64,000 nt of DNA from Tricholoma matsutake. Taxonomy: Eukaryota > Basidiomycota > Agaricomycetes > Agaricales > Tricholomataceae. The notes under the pieces are model-generated. The model made no database searches. It was not told the origin of the DNA and saw only the letters and a list, made by a program, of their open reading frames with translations. Positions within the stretch are counted from its first letter, which is position 1. Every line of letters starts with the position of its first letter. Made by a program: the position numbers and the translations under genes. Shown piece by piece: positions 54,835-64,000 of the stretch. The stretch is taken from NCBI GenBank assembly GCA_026075535.2, contig AP026539.1, positions 11,594,001-11,658,000 of the forward strand. The letters run 5' to 3'.

Positions 54835-55309
54835 AATTGTAGAATCTGTGATGAATCACTTCTTCGACAAATTCAAAATTTTTTCTTCGAGACCTCTCCA
54901 AACGTCTACGGGTCACGTGATAAGGTTCGTCGAGGTTCGTGAATAGTTTGTCGTTCGTCGGGCGCCTATTTTGACACTTCGGATCAATAACCCTTCCAAC
55001 AGTGCCTGATCTCGGAGATAACACTGAATTCGGCTTGTAACTAAAATAGTCGTCCAAATAGAGTGATGTAAATTGTAACTAAACCAGATCCGATCAGTTG
55101 TCTGGTTGCAGCTGTCCTAATGATGAGTGCTGCCTCTCGATCACTGGCGGTCGCAATGTAAGGCGAGGCCTGGCGTCGGCTTACAAAAGAAAAGGTAGAT
55201 TACGTATATACAAGTACTTCTGGCTCGTGCCGAAAGGATGAGTAATCAGATGTGGCATGGTGAAACAATGATGTATGTGCAAGTAAGAGAAGGCGCACTG
55301 ATATGGGAA

Positions 55310-55319
55310 GTTGTGTTCT
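55310..55319 (-). promoter_or_regulatory. Candidate self-priming site of gypsy element 2
   Basis: On the minus strand, 2 nt after the LTR, AGAACACAAC is the exact complement of GTTGTGTTCT in the LTR (48087-48096; same place in the right LTR), which lies about 30 nt after TATATAAA, where the transcript should begin. This is the same geometry as in gypsy element 1. Confidence 0.55.
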
Positions 55320-55321
55320 TC

Positions 55322-55723
55322 TGTTAGGGCAACACCCACTATCTGCTAGCTAAGACCATGCAGGTTCTCTCTACAAGAAGGGGGCGGGATCTGCGCTCAT
55401 GATGGGGGAAATGATGGTTTTGATGCATGGGGTTATTAATAGGTGAGTTTGTTGAAATAGGCCTTTCACACCAAAAATGTAGGTGGAATACCTAAGAGAA
55501 CACAACTAGGGTCCCCTAGGCATATATTTAGGGTTTATATACTATGTTACATATATTGTACATTGTTGTTACTGACGCACTCGTACATGCACATACATTT
55601 TGATGCGTGTGAAATAAAATTCTCATGCTATCAAAATGTAGCGTCATTTGGTGTCATGTAGCATAATTCGACATAATAAAATAAAAATGAAAGTTTATTA
55701 GGTAATGGGGTGGTTTCCTAACA
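55322..55723 (-). repeat. 5' LTR of gypsy element 2
   Basis: 402 bp; see the other LTR for differences. It drives the minus-strand transcript by position. Confidence 0.93.
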
Positions 55724-57000
55724 TAAACAATGTCAAACAATGCCCAATATGATCTCAGTGACAGGCCAACAATGTATCATCTTATTTCAAGTTAAATAAA
55801 ACAAAACAGCCAAGAATTGAGCAAGATACTATATTTAAACAATCAAATATAAACAACCTTTGTCAGCACATTTATAGTGCCTAAGCCATGTACCCTCCAC
55901 AAACCCAATTCAGACTCTGATATAGTCTTTTGATCTTTTTGATTGATAAACAAACAATGCCAAATACTTGTAAATATCTCCAACAGTATACTTTGCATCA
56001 GTAAGTTAAATCATCCAAATTGGATGAAAACTGAATGATATACTATATTTAGCCATGCCAACAATGCCAAACAATCTCCTGATGATTGGCCAATAATATA
56101 CTTTGCCATCAGGAGTTAAATCAGCCTAATTGGACAATAAATGAGTGAGATACAGCACTTTGATTTCATACATATTAGACCAGCTCAAATTACTGACTGT
56201 GGGTAAAATGGCACTGATTTTGTCATATGAAAAATAGCACTGAATTATTCCTCAATTCCAGGGTGTATGAATGATTTTTATATAAATATAAGGACTCAAC
56301 AGTATACATTTCATTTGCAGGCTAGATTAGTCAGATTGAACAAAAACTGACTGAGATACTAAATTTAGACAATGCAAACCATGCCAAACAATTCTAAATA
56401 TGATCTCAATAATGGGCCAACAATGAATCTTTTTATTTCAAGTTAAATAAAACAAATTACACAAGAATTAAGCAAGAGACAGTATTTTTGATGATTTAGC
56501 AAAAAATATAAACAACATTTGTCATGATCAGCACACTTATGACTCTCAAAGTGCCCAAACCATGTACCCACTCTACAAGTTAAATAAAGTGAAAACTGAC
56601 TGTGGTACAGTCTTTTTGATGACTTTGATAATGAGAAAATAAATATAGCCAAATATTGTCAAACATTCTTGTCCAATGGAGTGACAATCATATTTCTTTA
56701 TGTATGAAGTTAAATCAGTTCAATTGATAAAAATTGAGTGAGATATCACTATATTGTTGGGAAAACAAATATATCCAAATATTGTCAAACATTTGTCCAA
56801 TGATGCCCCAATTGTATACCCATCTATATCAAGTTAAATGAGCCCAATTGACAGAGAATTAGGTGAGATACAACAGGTTTGATCTTGCAACAAATAAATA
56901 CAAACAAATGATGTAGGAATGAAACGCTAATCTGCCCATGAGTGTTTCCTTCGTGTGTCATTGATTTGCATTTGTTTGTATTCCTCTGGCTTTTGCAGTA
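55724..57000. repeat. Diverged tandem array, right part
   Basis: Repeated segments with AATGCCAAACAAT, GGCCAACAATGTAT, TTTCAAGTTAAATAAAAC and GAGCAAGATAC recur every 150-200 bp with heavy divergence. No coding region. Confidence 0.65.
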
Positions 57001-57628
57001 GATTAGTAGATCAATTGCATTTTGTAAGCGAGTTTGGTGCAAAAAGCAAAACTCAGTTTTTAGTCAAGGGGGTGTCAGAAAAAAAATTAAGGATACCAGG
57101 TCATTTTTTTTTTAAAAGCTGCCCAGCAGCAAACTAACTAACTAACTGTGGGAACTAATTACCATATAAGGCAATAATTAATATCATTGTTCGCACTGTT
57201 TCTTCCCTGCATGTCGTTGACTGCTCCCACTTGCTTCACAGGCCTCACACACCCACCCATTGATGCTGTATTCAAGCTGAACACAGTGTAGATGGTACTG
57301 GATAACCAATGAGTTTGTTTAGCCTCCCTTGGAAAGGATCAGTTGACTCACCCAACCCATTTCACATCCAGCATGTTTGCACTTGATAACATTCACATTT
57401 CATGATATCTTGCTCTCCATTACTGCTTGTCCACATGTACATACCACCAGAATTGAATACAAGTCCCGGGCTTTCCATTTTCAGCCTACCCATGTCATTG
57501 GAGCATCAACAGTGAACTGGCCATCCATTGTGGGATCCATGGTTGGCATCATTGCAATGGTTTGCAGTATTGGATGATCTAGTATGGGTGGAGGACTACC
57601 AGATGTAGAAGGCAGTCTCCTTGATTAT

Positions 57629-58084
57629 TAGTGAATGGCAAGGGTTTACGTACCCCTGGGGGTATGGGCAAAGGGTACGTGAGGGTAAGGATAAGGGTAT
57701 GAACTTTCCTACCCTCTACATACCCTTACCCCTGAGGAGGGTACAAGGGTATACAGAGTCACACTTTATAAGATGTCAACCACCCATGATATCAGTATAG
57801 TAACCCTTATGAAACTTGATGACCTCTCTGACCACTCTTTGCTGTGCAAGTTGGGTTATTTCCTCTATGGTCCCAGCCTATTGAGTTATTCAGGCAAAGG
57901 TATTCTCCTAAAGACAGTACTAGACTACTACCTTGTGCTTTTCAACATGCTAAAAGCTCAGATAATTACTAAAAATGGATAGGACCATGTTTGAGCATCA
58001 TCAGGAAACTATTTGAAATAAACCCTTGCATCATACCCTGGGGTAACAATGAAAATACCCAAGGGTTACCCCTGCCAATCTCTA
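57629..58084. mobile_element. 456 bp hAT-like MITE, GGGTAC-word type
   Basis: The perfect 8 bp duplication TTGATTAT (57621-57628, 58085-58092) flanks termini TAGTGAATGGCAAGGGT and, inverted, TAGAGATTGGCAGGGGT. Subterminal words are GGGTACGTGAGGGTAAGG and CCCTTACCC. It supplies a premature stop to the pseudogene. Confidence 0.9.
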
Positions 58085-58300
58085 TTGATTATCTTGAACT
58101 GGTGTTGAGGATTGCAGCAGTATTGGTGAGTTTCTAGCTTCAATATCTTCCACCAACCCCGAAATGATATTTTCATCGCTCAACAGATGCTCAAGCTCCT
58201 TATACATGTCACTCAGCTGATTTTCATCCTCATTATCTTCATCCTTGCTGCCGCTCAGATCCTTAGCTTCAGGTATCACACCACCAAGGGCCTCTATATC

Positions 58301-59830
58301 TAGCGCTTTAAGGTCTGGTTTGGTCCGGTTTTCTTCTCTTTTGGGCCAAAACTGCAGACCAAACCAGTTATACATTTTTCTAACTGTAACTGAAACTGCA
58401 ATAAACTGGTTTATTGTGGTTTGTGTGTGGTTTATTGACTGGTTCTGACCAGTCCTACACTGAACCCAGTCCCAACCAGTTCAACACTGGTTAGGACCAG
58501 TTATGGGACCTACTGGCTATGTCATAATGTATGTATAGTTAAGAAAAAATAAAAATATCCACCCCACAAGGACAGAGGCTCATGGGGCTGGGGCTGGAGT
58601 AAAACAAAACAAAAACAAAAACAAAAACAAAAACAAAAACAAAAACAAAAACAAAAACAAAAGAAAGAAAAGCACAGTCTCCCCCCACGAGCAGTGGCTC
58701 ATGAGGCTAGAGGCAGGTGCTGTGTCGTAGCACGTTCATCATCCCCCCCACCCCCATTGTTGCATGTTTGTCGTCCCCCACCCTGCTTCATTGCGTGTTC
58801 ATTGTTTTCCCCCCGTCATTGCTTGTGTTTGTCGTTCCCTGTGTTCTTCGATTCCCATCGCATGCATCCATTGTCTCCCGCATTTGTCGTTTCTGCTGTC
58901 CTGGCCTATTCCCATCATTGTCCATGATTGTTGACATTGGCGCCAGCATTGGAATCGTTGTGCATTCTCCATGTTGCTGTGAACTTCATATCCACCCCAC
59001 AAGCACAGAGGGCTTGCAGCGGCAGTGGAGGGTGCTCTGGTAGTGGTTCATTGTGGTCATCATCTTCATCAGGTAGTAATCATAGATATATCCTAATAAA
59101 CAAAGAAAAGTAATAGTTAGTTGATGTAAACAAGAAATGAGCAGGGAAAAAAACATACCAAGGGCCCAAACGACAGTTGCTGTCATTTGGGCCTGCATTG
59201 CAGTGTGACATGGCACAATTGCAGCCATGCACGTTGCCATTGAGTTTCACTAGATTGGGGTGGGTGGATTGTCGGAGGTGTTAGGGGGAGTCAGTGATGT
59301 GGCATGGGTGGAGTGGTCGGATGGTGCTTACCAGGTGGGTGCATCGTGTCAGCATGCATAGGTTGGCAGTAGTAGTAAAGTTCCTAAAAGATGAACAAAA
59401 CAAAGTTAGTCATTTGATAAAAACATGAAACAAACAAAGAAAAAACATACCTAGGACCCAAACAACAATAGACATCATTTGGGCCCGTTTTGTTGCTTGT
59501 GGTCCTTGTTAGTTGGTGGGAGTGGCAGCTGTAGGGGGTTGACGAGGTGGTGGAGGTGGGACAAGGGAGGCAACATTGTTGAGGGTAGAAGTGTGTGTGA
59601 GAAAATAATGTAAACAATCACTGGTAATCACCTACCTTGGCAACATGATCCGAAACTCCAGTTCCAATCAGTGATAACCGGTTTTGGATGGTCTAGAGCA
59701 GTCACATGATCTGCCAAAACCACAACTGCAACATCTCGAACTTTCAAAAACTGTAACCAAAAGTCTGGTTATGATCAGTGAAAGTTTGGTCCAGTTTGCA
59801 GTTATTTTCCAGTCCTATGGACAAGCGCTA
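58301..59830. mobile_element. hAT-like element (AAGGTCTGGTT family)
   Basis: Termini are TAGCGCTTTAAGGTCTGGTT and, inverted, TAGCGCTTGTCC. Flanks TCTATATC and TTTATATC match at 7 of 8 bases. The interior has a CAAAAA microsatellite (58606-58665), 20-nt type hairpins near 58683 and 58997, and hairpin/intron modules on minus at 59162-59193 and 59454-59486. Confidence 0.8.
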
Positions 59831-61263
59831 TTTATATCCGACATGTCAGCATCTCCATCATTGTTGGCATCCCTGTTATAACATCAGCATGAGGCATTGA
59901 CTATCAAGGGAGACTTACCATAATGTGAGACAGGAACTATGAGCTTTGGAAATAATCAAACCTGATGCATTCTGTTTCTTTGACTTCTGCATCTTCTTAT
60001 GTTTGTGACAATTGTTCCACATTTCCTTCAGCTGACTTTTTTTGGCATTCATTATCTGCCAAAGGGACTCATAGGGTGGTAGCAAGATGGCTGGATGCTT
60101 TGATCGCATGTGATCTGAAAGGTTGTATCTCCATACACACGGTGCAGCTGTGGTACAGATAGGGGAACATTTGATGATGGGCTGGAAGAAGTTGATATAG
60201 TGGCAATGGCATATGCAAATGGTATCTTGTTAGCACATACAGATTTTGTGGAATCAACTTGTTCACTAGCTCCCACACCCTTCCCCCTCTTGAGATAATA
60301 GACACAGAGGAGAGATGACTGAAGACATAATCCACATGGCTTGGCACTTCGATTAACTGATGGGTCAAAGAGAATGTGTGCAACCATGTGCTTGAGGACT
60401 CTTTGTGCTGACTTGGGAAGTGCGATGGAAGGAATGCAAGCAGTGCATTCATTCGAAACCCCTAGATTGTGTGTCGCATGTTCATCTTCACAAAGGAAAC
60501 ATGCTTTGCCTGATTGTCTACAATTTTAGTTGTGCACCACAAGTAACAAATCTAGTGTACTTACCTGTTGCTTCACAATAAGGAAATCTATCTGATTTTT
60601 TGACATTGGGAATAGAAATTCCATGGTCCTGTTTGAGTCGTTCAAGAATGGAAGCCCCTAGTGCCATAAGAACACCACTCTTGAACAGATAAAATGGATT
60701 CCCAAGCTCCTTGGTTGAAATGCTTGGGTTGATCGGTTGGATGAGATATCCAGCAACTCAATATGATGTTCCTTGTTTACCTGACCAATGCCAATCATTC
60801 TTCAGCTCAGGATCATCCTCAATGCTTGCTGGGATCAGGAAGAGCATCTGATATGATATAAACACTGATGGCTCTGTGAGATACTCCACTGCAACCTGAT
60901 CAGTGTGACATGAGTCAACTGAGATGTCAATCACCTCACCAATGCACAGGAATAGATTACCATTACAGCAGACCAGTGTAGCAATAGGTGAGTCCATTTG
61001 CACAACATCTCCACTTGATGCAGGATCATGATCAAGCATGCTGTCATACACATTGGTTGATTTACAGCATAGTGCTGGACATTGGCCACACACTTCAATT
61101 GATCTGTAGAGCCAGGTTTCTTGTAGTTCTCAAATGCTTGATTAAGATAACGTGCTTTGTAGACCTGTTTTCCATTGAGCTCAATGCAGGGACTGTGCTT
61201 TCCTGATGGATGTTCTTCATCAACGGCATCTTCAAGATCTGGACCTGGTGGTGGGTCTGTACT

Positions 61264-62795
61264 TAGTGTTTTAAAGTCCAGTTGATTGAACTGAGGACCA
61301 AACTGGACCAAACCATGGTCCATGCTTCGGTCTGGTCCAACTTTCTGAAAATAGTTATTAACCAAAACTGCAGTTCAGTTAATGGTTAACAACTTCTGAA
61401 AATATTTGAAGACTGTTGTAAAACTGGCTTAAACCGGTTACAACTGGTCTTTGTACAGTTGAATTATATACTCTAGAGAACACTAAACTAATGTACATAG
61501 GATATACAATACATTAACTACAAGGGGGGATGGCATGAGAATGGGTGGGGTTTATATATGTTACTGTAGTTGTACATGTTTGTTCACAGTAAATAAACAC
61601 ATGCATTGACATGTTTGTCACATTGCATCACAGATTGACACATTTGTTTACAATACCACCCCACTTGTTGACCCATGCTCCCATGCTACCTTCCATCCAC
61701 ACTCACCACGAATGACACATGCACCACCACCCAAACGAACAAATGCAAGGCAGGGGACCTGAATGACGCTAGTCATCGTTTGGGCCCCAGTGCAAGTCTT
61801 TCATATTGAGTTCTTTCTTTTACTAACTAAATGTTTTTCTTTTAGGTTCTTGCATCTTAACTATAACATTGCCCACCCACCACTTGACAAATGCAAGCCC
61901 TGCACTGCCGCTGTGACCCTCTGCTTGCAGGGTGGCAATGGGCCTTTTCCTGGATGATGACCATGTCACACAGCACCACCACCCCATCTGCGAGCCACTG
62001 CTCATAGGGGGATATGGAGGTGCTAATGACAATGGGAACCAGGACAATGTATGACCAACAACGAATGGCAGGGACAATGAGCATGGAGGACAATGAATGG
62101 CTGGGACAATGAAGGGTAAGGACAATGAAGGGCAGGGATGACAAATGGCAGGGACAACAACAATGAAACAGCAGGGACAACAACAACAATGGATGACAAT
62201 GATGAAATGGCAGGGATGACAACAATGCAATGCAGGGACAATGAATGGCGGGGATGCAACACAGGGACAATGAATGGCAGGGACAACAACAATGAAACAG
62301 TATGGACAATGATGACAAAATGGCAGGGACAACAAGGAGGCAATGCAGGGACAACAAGGAGGCAATGCAGGGACAACAAGGAGGCAATGCAGGGACAACA
62401 ACGAGGCAATGCAGGGACAACAAATTGCAGGGACGTGACACAGGGACAACGCAATGGCAGTCCCCACCCTTGCTACAAATGTGAGACGGTGGGGCTATTT
62501 CTTTTCACTTTCTTTTTCTTTTTCAATTTTTCATTCAAAGCTACACTGCATCACTGTGAGCATCTGCTCGTGGGATGCTGATGTATTTATTTTATTTTGT
62601 ATACATAATTATTAGTTAGCTGTGAAAAAATGGGGGAAAACTGGTTAAAACTGGTTTTTTGGACCATAACCAAACCAATTAGGACCAGTCCTATCGGTTC
62701 AGTTATGGTCTACATCACTTGGGCTTGTGGTCTGGACCAGTTAACCCACTTGGGGGTCAAAAAACCAGACCAAACCGAACCTTAAAGCACTATAG
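61264..62795. mobile_element. hAT-like element (AAGGTCTGGTT family)
   Basis: Termini are TAGTGTTTTAAAGTCCAGTT and, inverted, TAGTGCTTTAAGGTTCGGTT. Flanks TCTGTACT and ACTGTACT match at 7 of 8 bases with three extra bases at the right edge. The interior has a hairpin/intron module (61753-61787), a hairpin at 61988-62007, a GACAATGAATGGCAGGGACA tract (62030-62450) and a TATATAAACCCC element on minus near 61550. Confidence 0.75.
61753..61787 (+). other. Hairpin of the hairpin-intron module
   Basis: GGGACCTGAATGAC...GTCATCGTTTGGGCCC is followed by a GCAAGT (possible GC donor) and, near 61845, TTTTAG|GTTCTTG. One arm has drifted from CCCAAA to CCTGAA. Confidence 0.45.
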
Positions 62796-64000
62796 ACTGT
62801 ACTTGAAATGGAAGCATTGACATTGTCCAGGGTATCATCATAGTCATCTGCATCTTGTGAGGCCATAATTAGATCCTTGCCAAGTTGAGAAAAGATGTCG
62901 AATGCGGATTCCATGACAGAAGGTAGAATGTCTGCAAGAAAAGGAAAATCTTCTTCAATCTTGCATCTCCCTAGCTTCCAACATGTCTAAAGCACAACTC
63001 GAGAGACCTTGACATCACCATGCCATGATGCAGGGTTGATGTGATCAATGTGAGCATGAACAAGAAACCCATCTTTTGAGAGAGCAGGAAGCTTCAAGCA
63101 TCATGGTGCTCAATCCCAATGTGGATACCTTGCCAGGATAGTTGCGACTTCAGTGGTCCCAGTAAGGTGAAGACCAAGCTGTAGAAGGTCAAGATTGGCA
63201 TCATTTCCAACCATGGTCCTCAAAATTCCAAAGAGGATCTCAAGGCAATCTGTTCCAAGAAGTATGATCCAAAAGCTTTCTTCTGGATCATCAGCCTTAG
63301 TCTTTGCAACACAAAAATAAGCATTCTTGATCATCATCATGATATCGACATAGAGCTGAGTGGGCATGAGCTTTGTTCCAGTTTGATCTTCAGCCCAAAG
63401 AGCAAGGAGTAGATGCGCAGCAGCACTAAGGTGAACTAGCTGTTTGGACAATGAGAGGTTGATGCAGATGTAAGGTATCAAGATATGATGAAGGAGTGCT
63501 CCCAGCATTTGGAATGATTTTCAAGCCTGTTAAAATCCTGGTAATGCATCAGGTCCTGAATCAGGAAGGGACCAGACATCTCGAAGCATATCATATGCCA
63601 ATTTTACATCCTGTTGATCATCAGGGTTTAGCAGGTAGTTAATGCATGTCAAGGTCATGTTGTTGCTATGGAAGTGGGAGCAGATGACAGCTGGCTTTAG
63701 ATGAACCCCATGAACAATTAATCCCTTATCTTGAAGCAAGAGATTGCAAAGGCATTTGAACACATGCTTGTAGTCTTTGTTGGCAGTAAGATCATCATCG
63801 CCAACCTTGAGGTTCATAAGAGGAAGGACATGCAACATATCGTAGATTGGAGATGTGGGAGCAAGTTCATGTTTGAACACCAAGCATACAAGAGCTTCAC
63901 CATGCCGGGACTTGCCATCAGATGTGATGCTGATTGTTCTGAGTTTCAATTTTTGGCTGCCTAGATATGCAGTATTAATCAAATCCACATGCTCCATCCC

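Larger units (their letters stand above)
47912..55723 (-). mobile_element. Gypsy element 2: chromovirus, CpG-decayed, with hAT-like insertion
   Basis: The LTRs 47912-48313 and 55322-55723 (402 bp each, TG...CA) are flanked by the perfect 5 bp duplication TAAAC (47907-47911, 55724-55728). The internal minus-strand frames give gag, CCHC, protease, RT, RNase H, integrase and chromodomain in order, broken by TGA codons and by the insertion at 48619-50201. The host sequence is the diverged tandem array. Confidence 0.93.
57184..64000 (-). pseudogene. P-element/THAP9-like transposase gene, decayed, three insertions, 5' end outside window
   Basis: Minus-strand order from the window edge: RTISITSDGKSRHGEALVCL; GDDDLTANKDYKHVFKCLCN; LLNPDDQQDVKLAYDMLRD (63997-63530); ICINLSLSKQLVHLSAAAHL; MIKNAYFCVAKTKADDPEES; LLGTDCLEILFGILRTMVGN (63508-63110); HINPASWHGDVKVSRVVL (63060-62980); after the insertion, LNGKQVYKARYLNQAFENYK (61200), SPIATLVCCNGNLFLCIGEV, FISYQMLFLIPASIEDDPEL (60900-60760); LYLFKSGVLMALG-type sequence; a 47 bp intron at 60518-60564; ACFLCEDE; zinc-finger-like pieces; and a C-terminal LEYSINGWVCEACEASGS near 57230. 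The DxKHxxK and TDxLExLFGxxRT motifs resemble P/THAP9 catalytic regions. In-frame TGA, TAA and TAG stops show it is dead. Confidence 0.6.

Noticed and set aside
61823..62581. Overlapping frames on both strands up to 214 codons
   Set aside because: Word repeats of a hAT-like element; open in several frames at once, no protein signature.

Overview
The window looks like a transposon graveyard from a filamentous basidiomycete, most likely an agaricomycete. Evidence is the chromodomain Ty3/gypsy retrotransposons of the type common in mushroom genomes, short 47-65 bp GT-AG introns, and several repetitive protein families I know only from Agaricomycetes. No host housekeeping gene, rRNA or true tRNA gene was recognised. 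Almost everything is a transposable element, a fragment of one, or an insertion inside one.

Layout. 0.4-5.2 kb: a decayed gene of an uncharacterised basidiomycete family, split by a 1.96 kb insertion with an 11 bp target duplication and abutted by a solo LTR. 5.97-8.67 kb: a hAT-like non-autonomous element. 8.7-20.4 kb: a nest of non-autonomous TIR elements, an LTR fragment and gypsy element 3 (12641-18526). 20.5-25.1 kb: a decayed copia element and a decayed gypsy element, the latter interrupted by gypsy element 1 (25075-31121), which is intact and has identical LTRs. 31.8-32.7 kb: a hAT-like element built around a large palindrome. 33.6-34.0 kb: a tandem repeat of about 158 bp. 34.4-38.3 kb: a Mutator-like transposase gene. 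38.9-40.9 kb: copia 3' end interrupted by a hAT-like element. 41.3-47.2 kb: TIR elements, an SNF2-like fragment and a Myb/SANT gene piece. 47.5-57.0 kb: a diverged tandem array interrupted by gypsy element 2 (47912-55723), which itself carries a hAT-like insertion. 57.2-64.0 kb: a long decayed gene that I interpret as P-element/THAP9-like, interrupted by three hAT-like insertions.

Four patterns recur. (1) Non-autonomous elements with different TIRs share internal modules: a hairpin GGCCCAAA...TTTGGGCC whose inner stem varies with pairing kept, directly followed by a short intron-like GTAAGT...TTTAG segment; and a 20-nt hairpin (7 bp stem, 6 nt loop) with compensatory stem changes. (2) One TIR family carries tRNA-like A/B-box modules near both ends, pointing outward. 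(3) Two gypsy elements have a 10-nt segment 2 nt inside the internal region that is complementary to a site in their own LTR near the predicted transcript start, as in Tf1 self-priming. (4) In both older gypsy elements every LTR-LTR substitution I found falls at an inferred CpG, and the stops in gypsy 2 are all TGA that CGA would explain, so methylation-linked CpG decay has shaped the locus.

Coordinates of element ends were read by eye from target-site duplications and terminal repeats. Protein family names rest on motif recognition without database searches.
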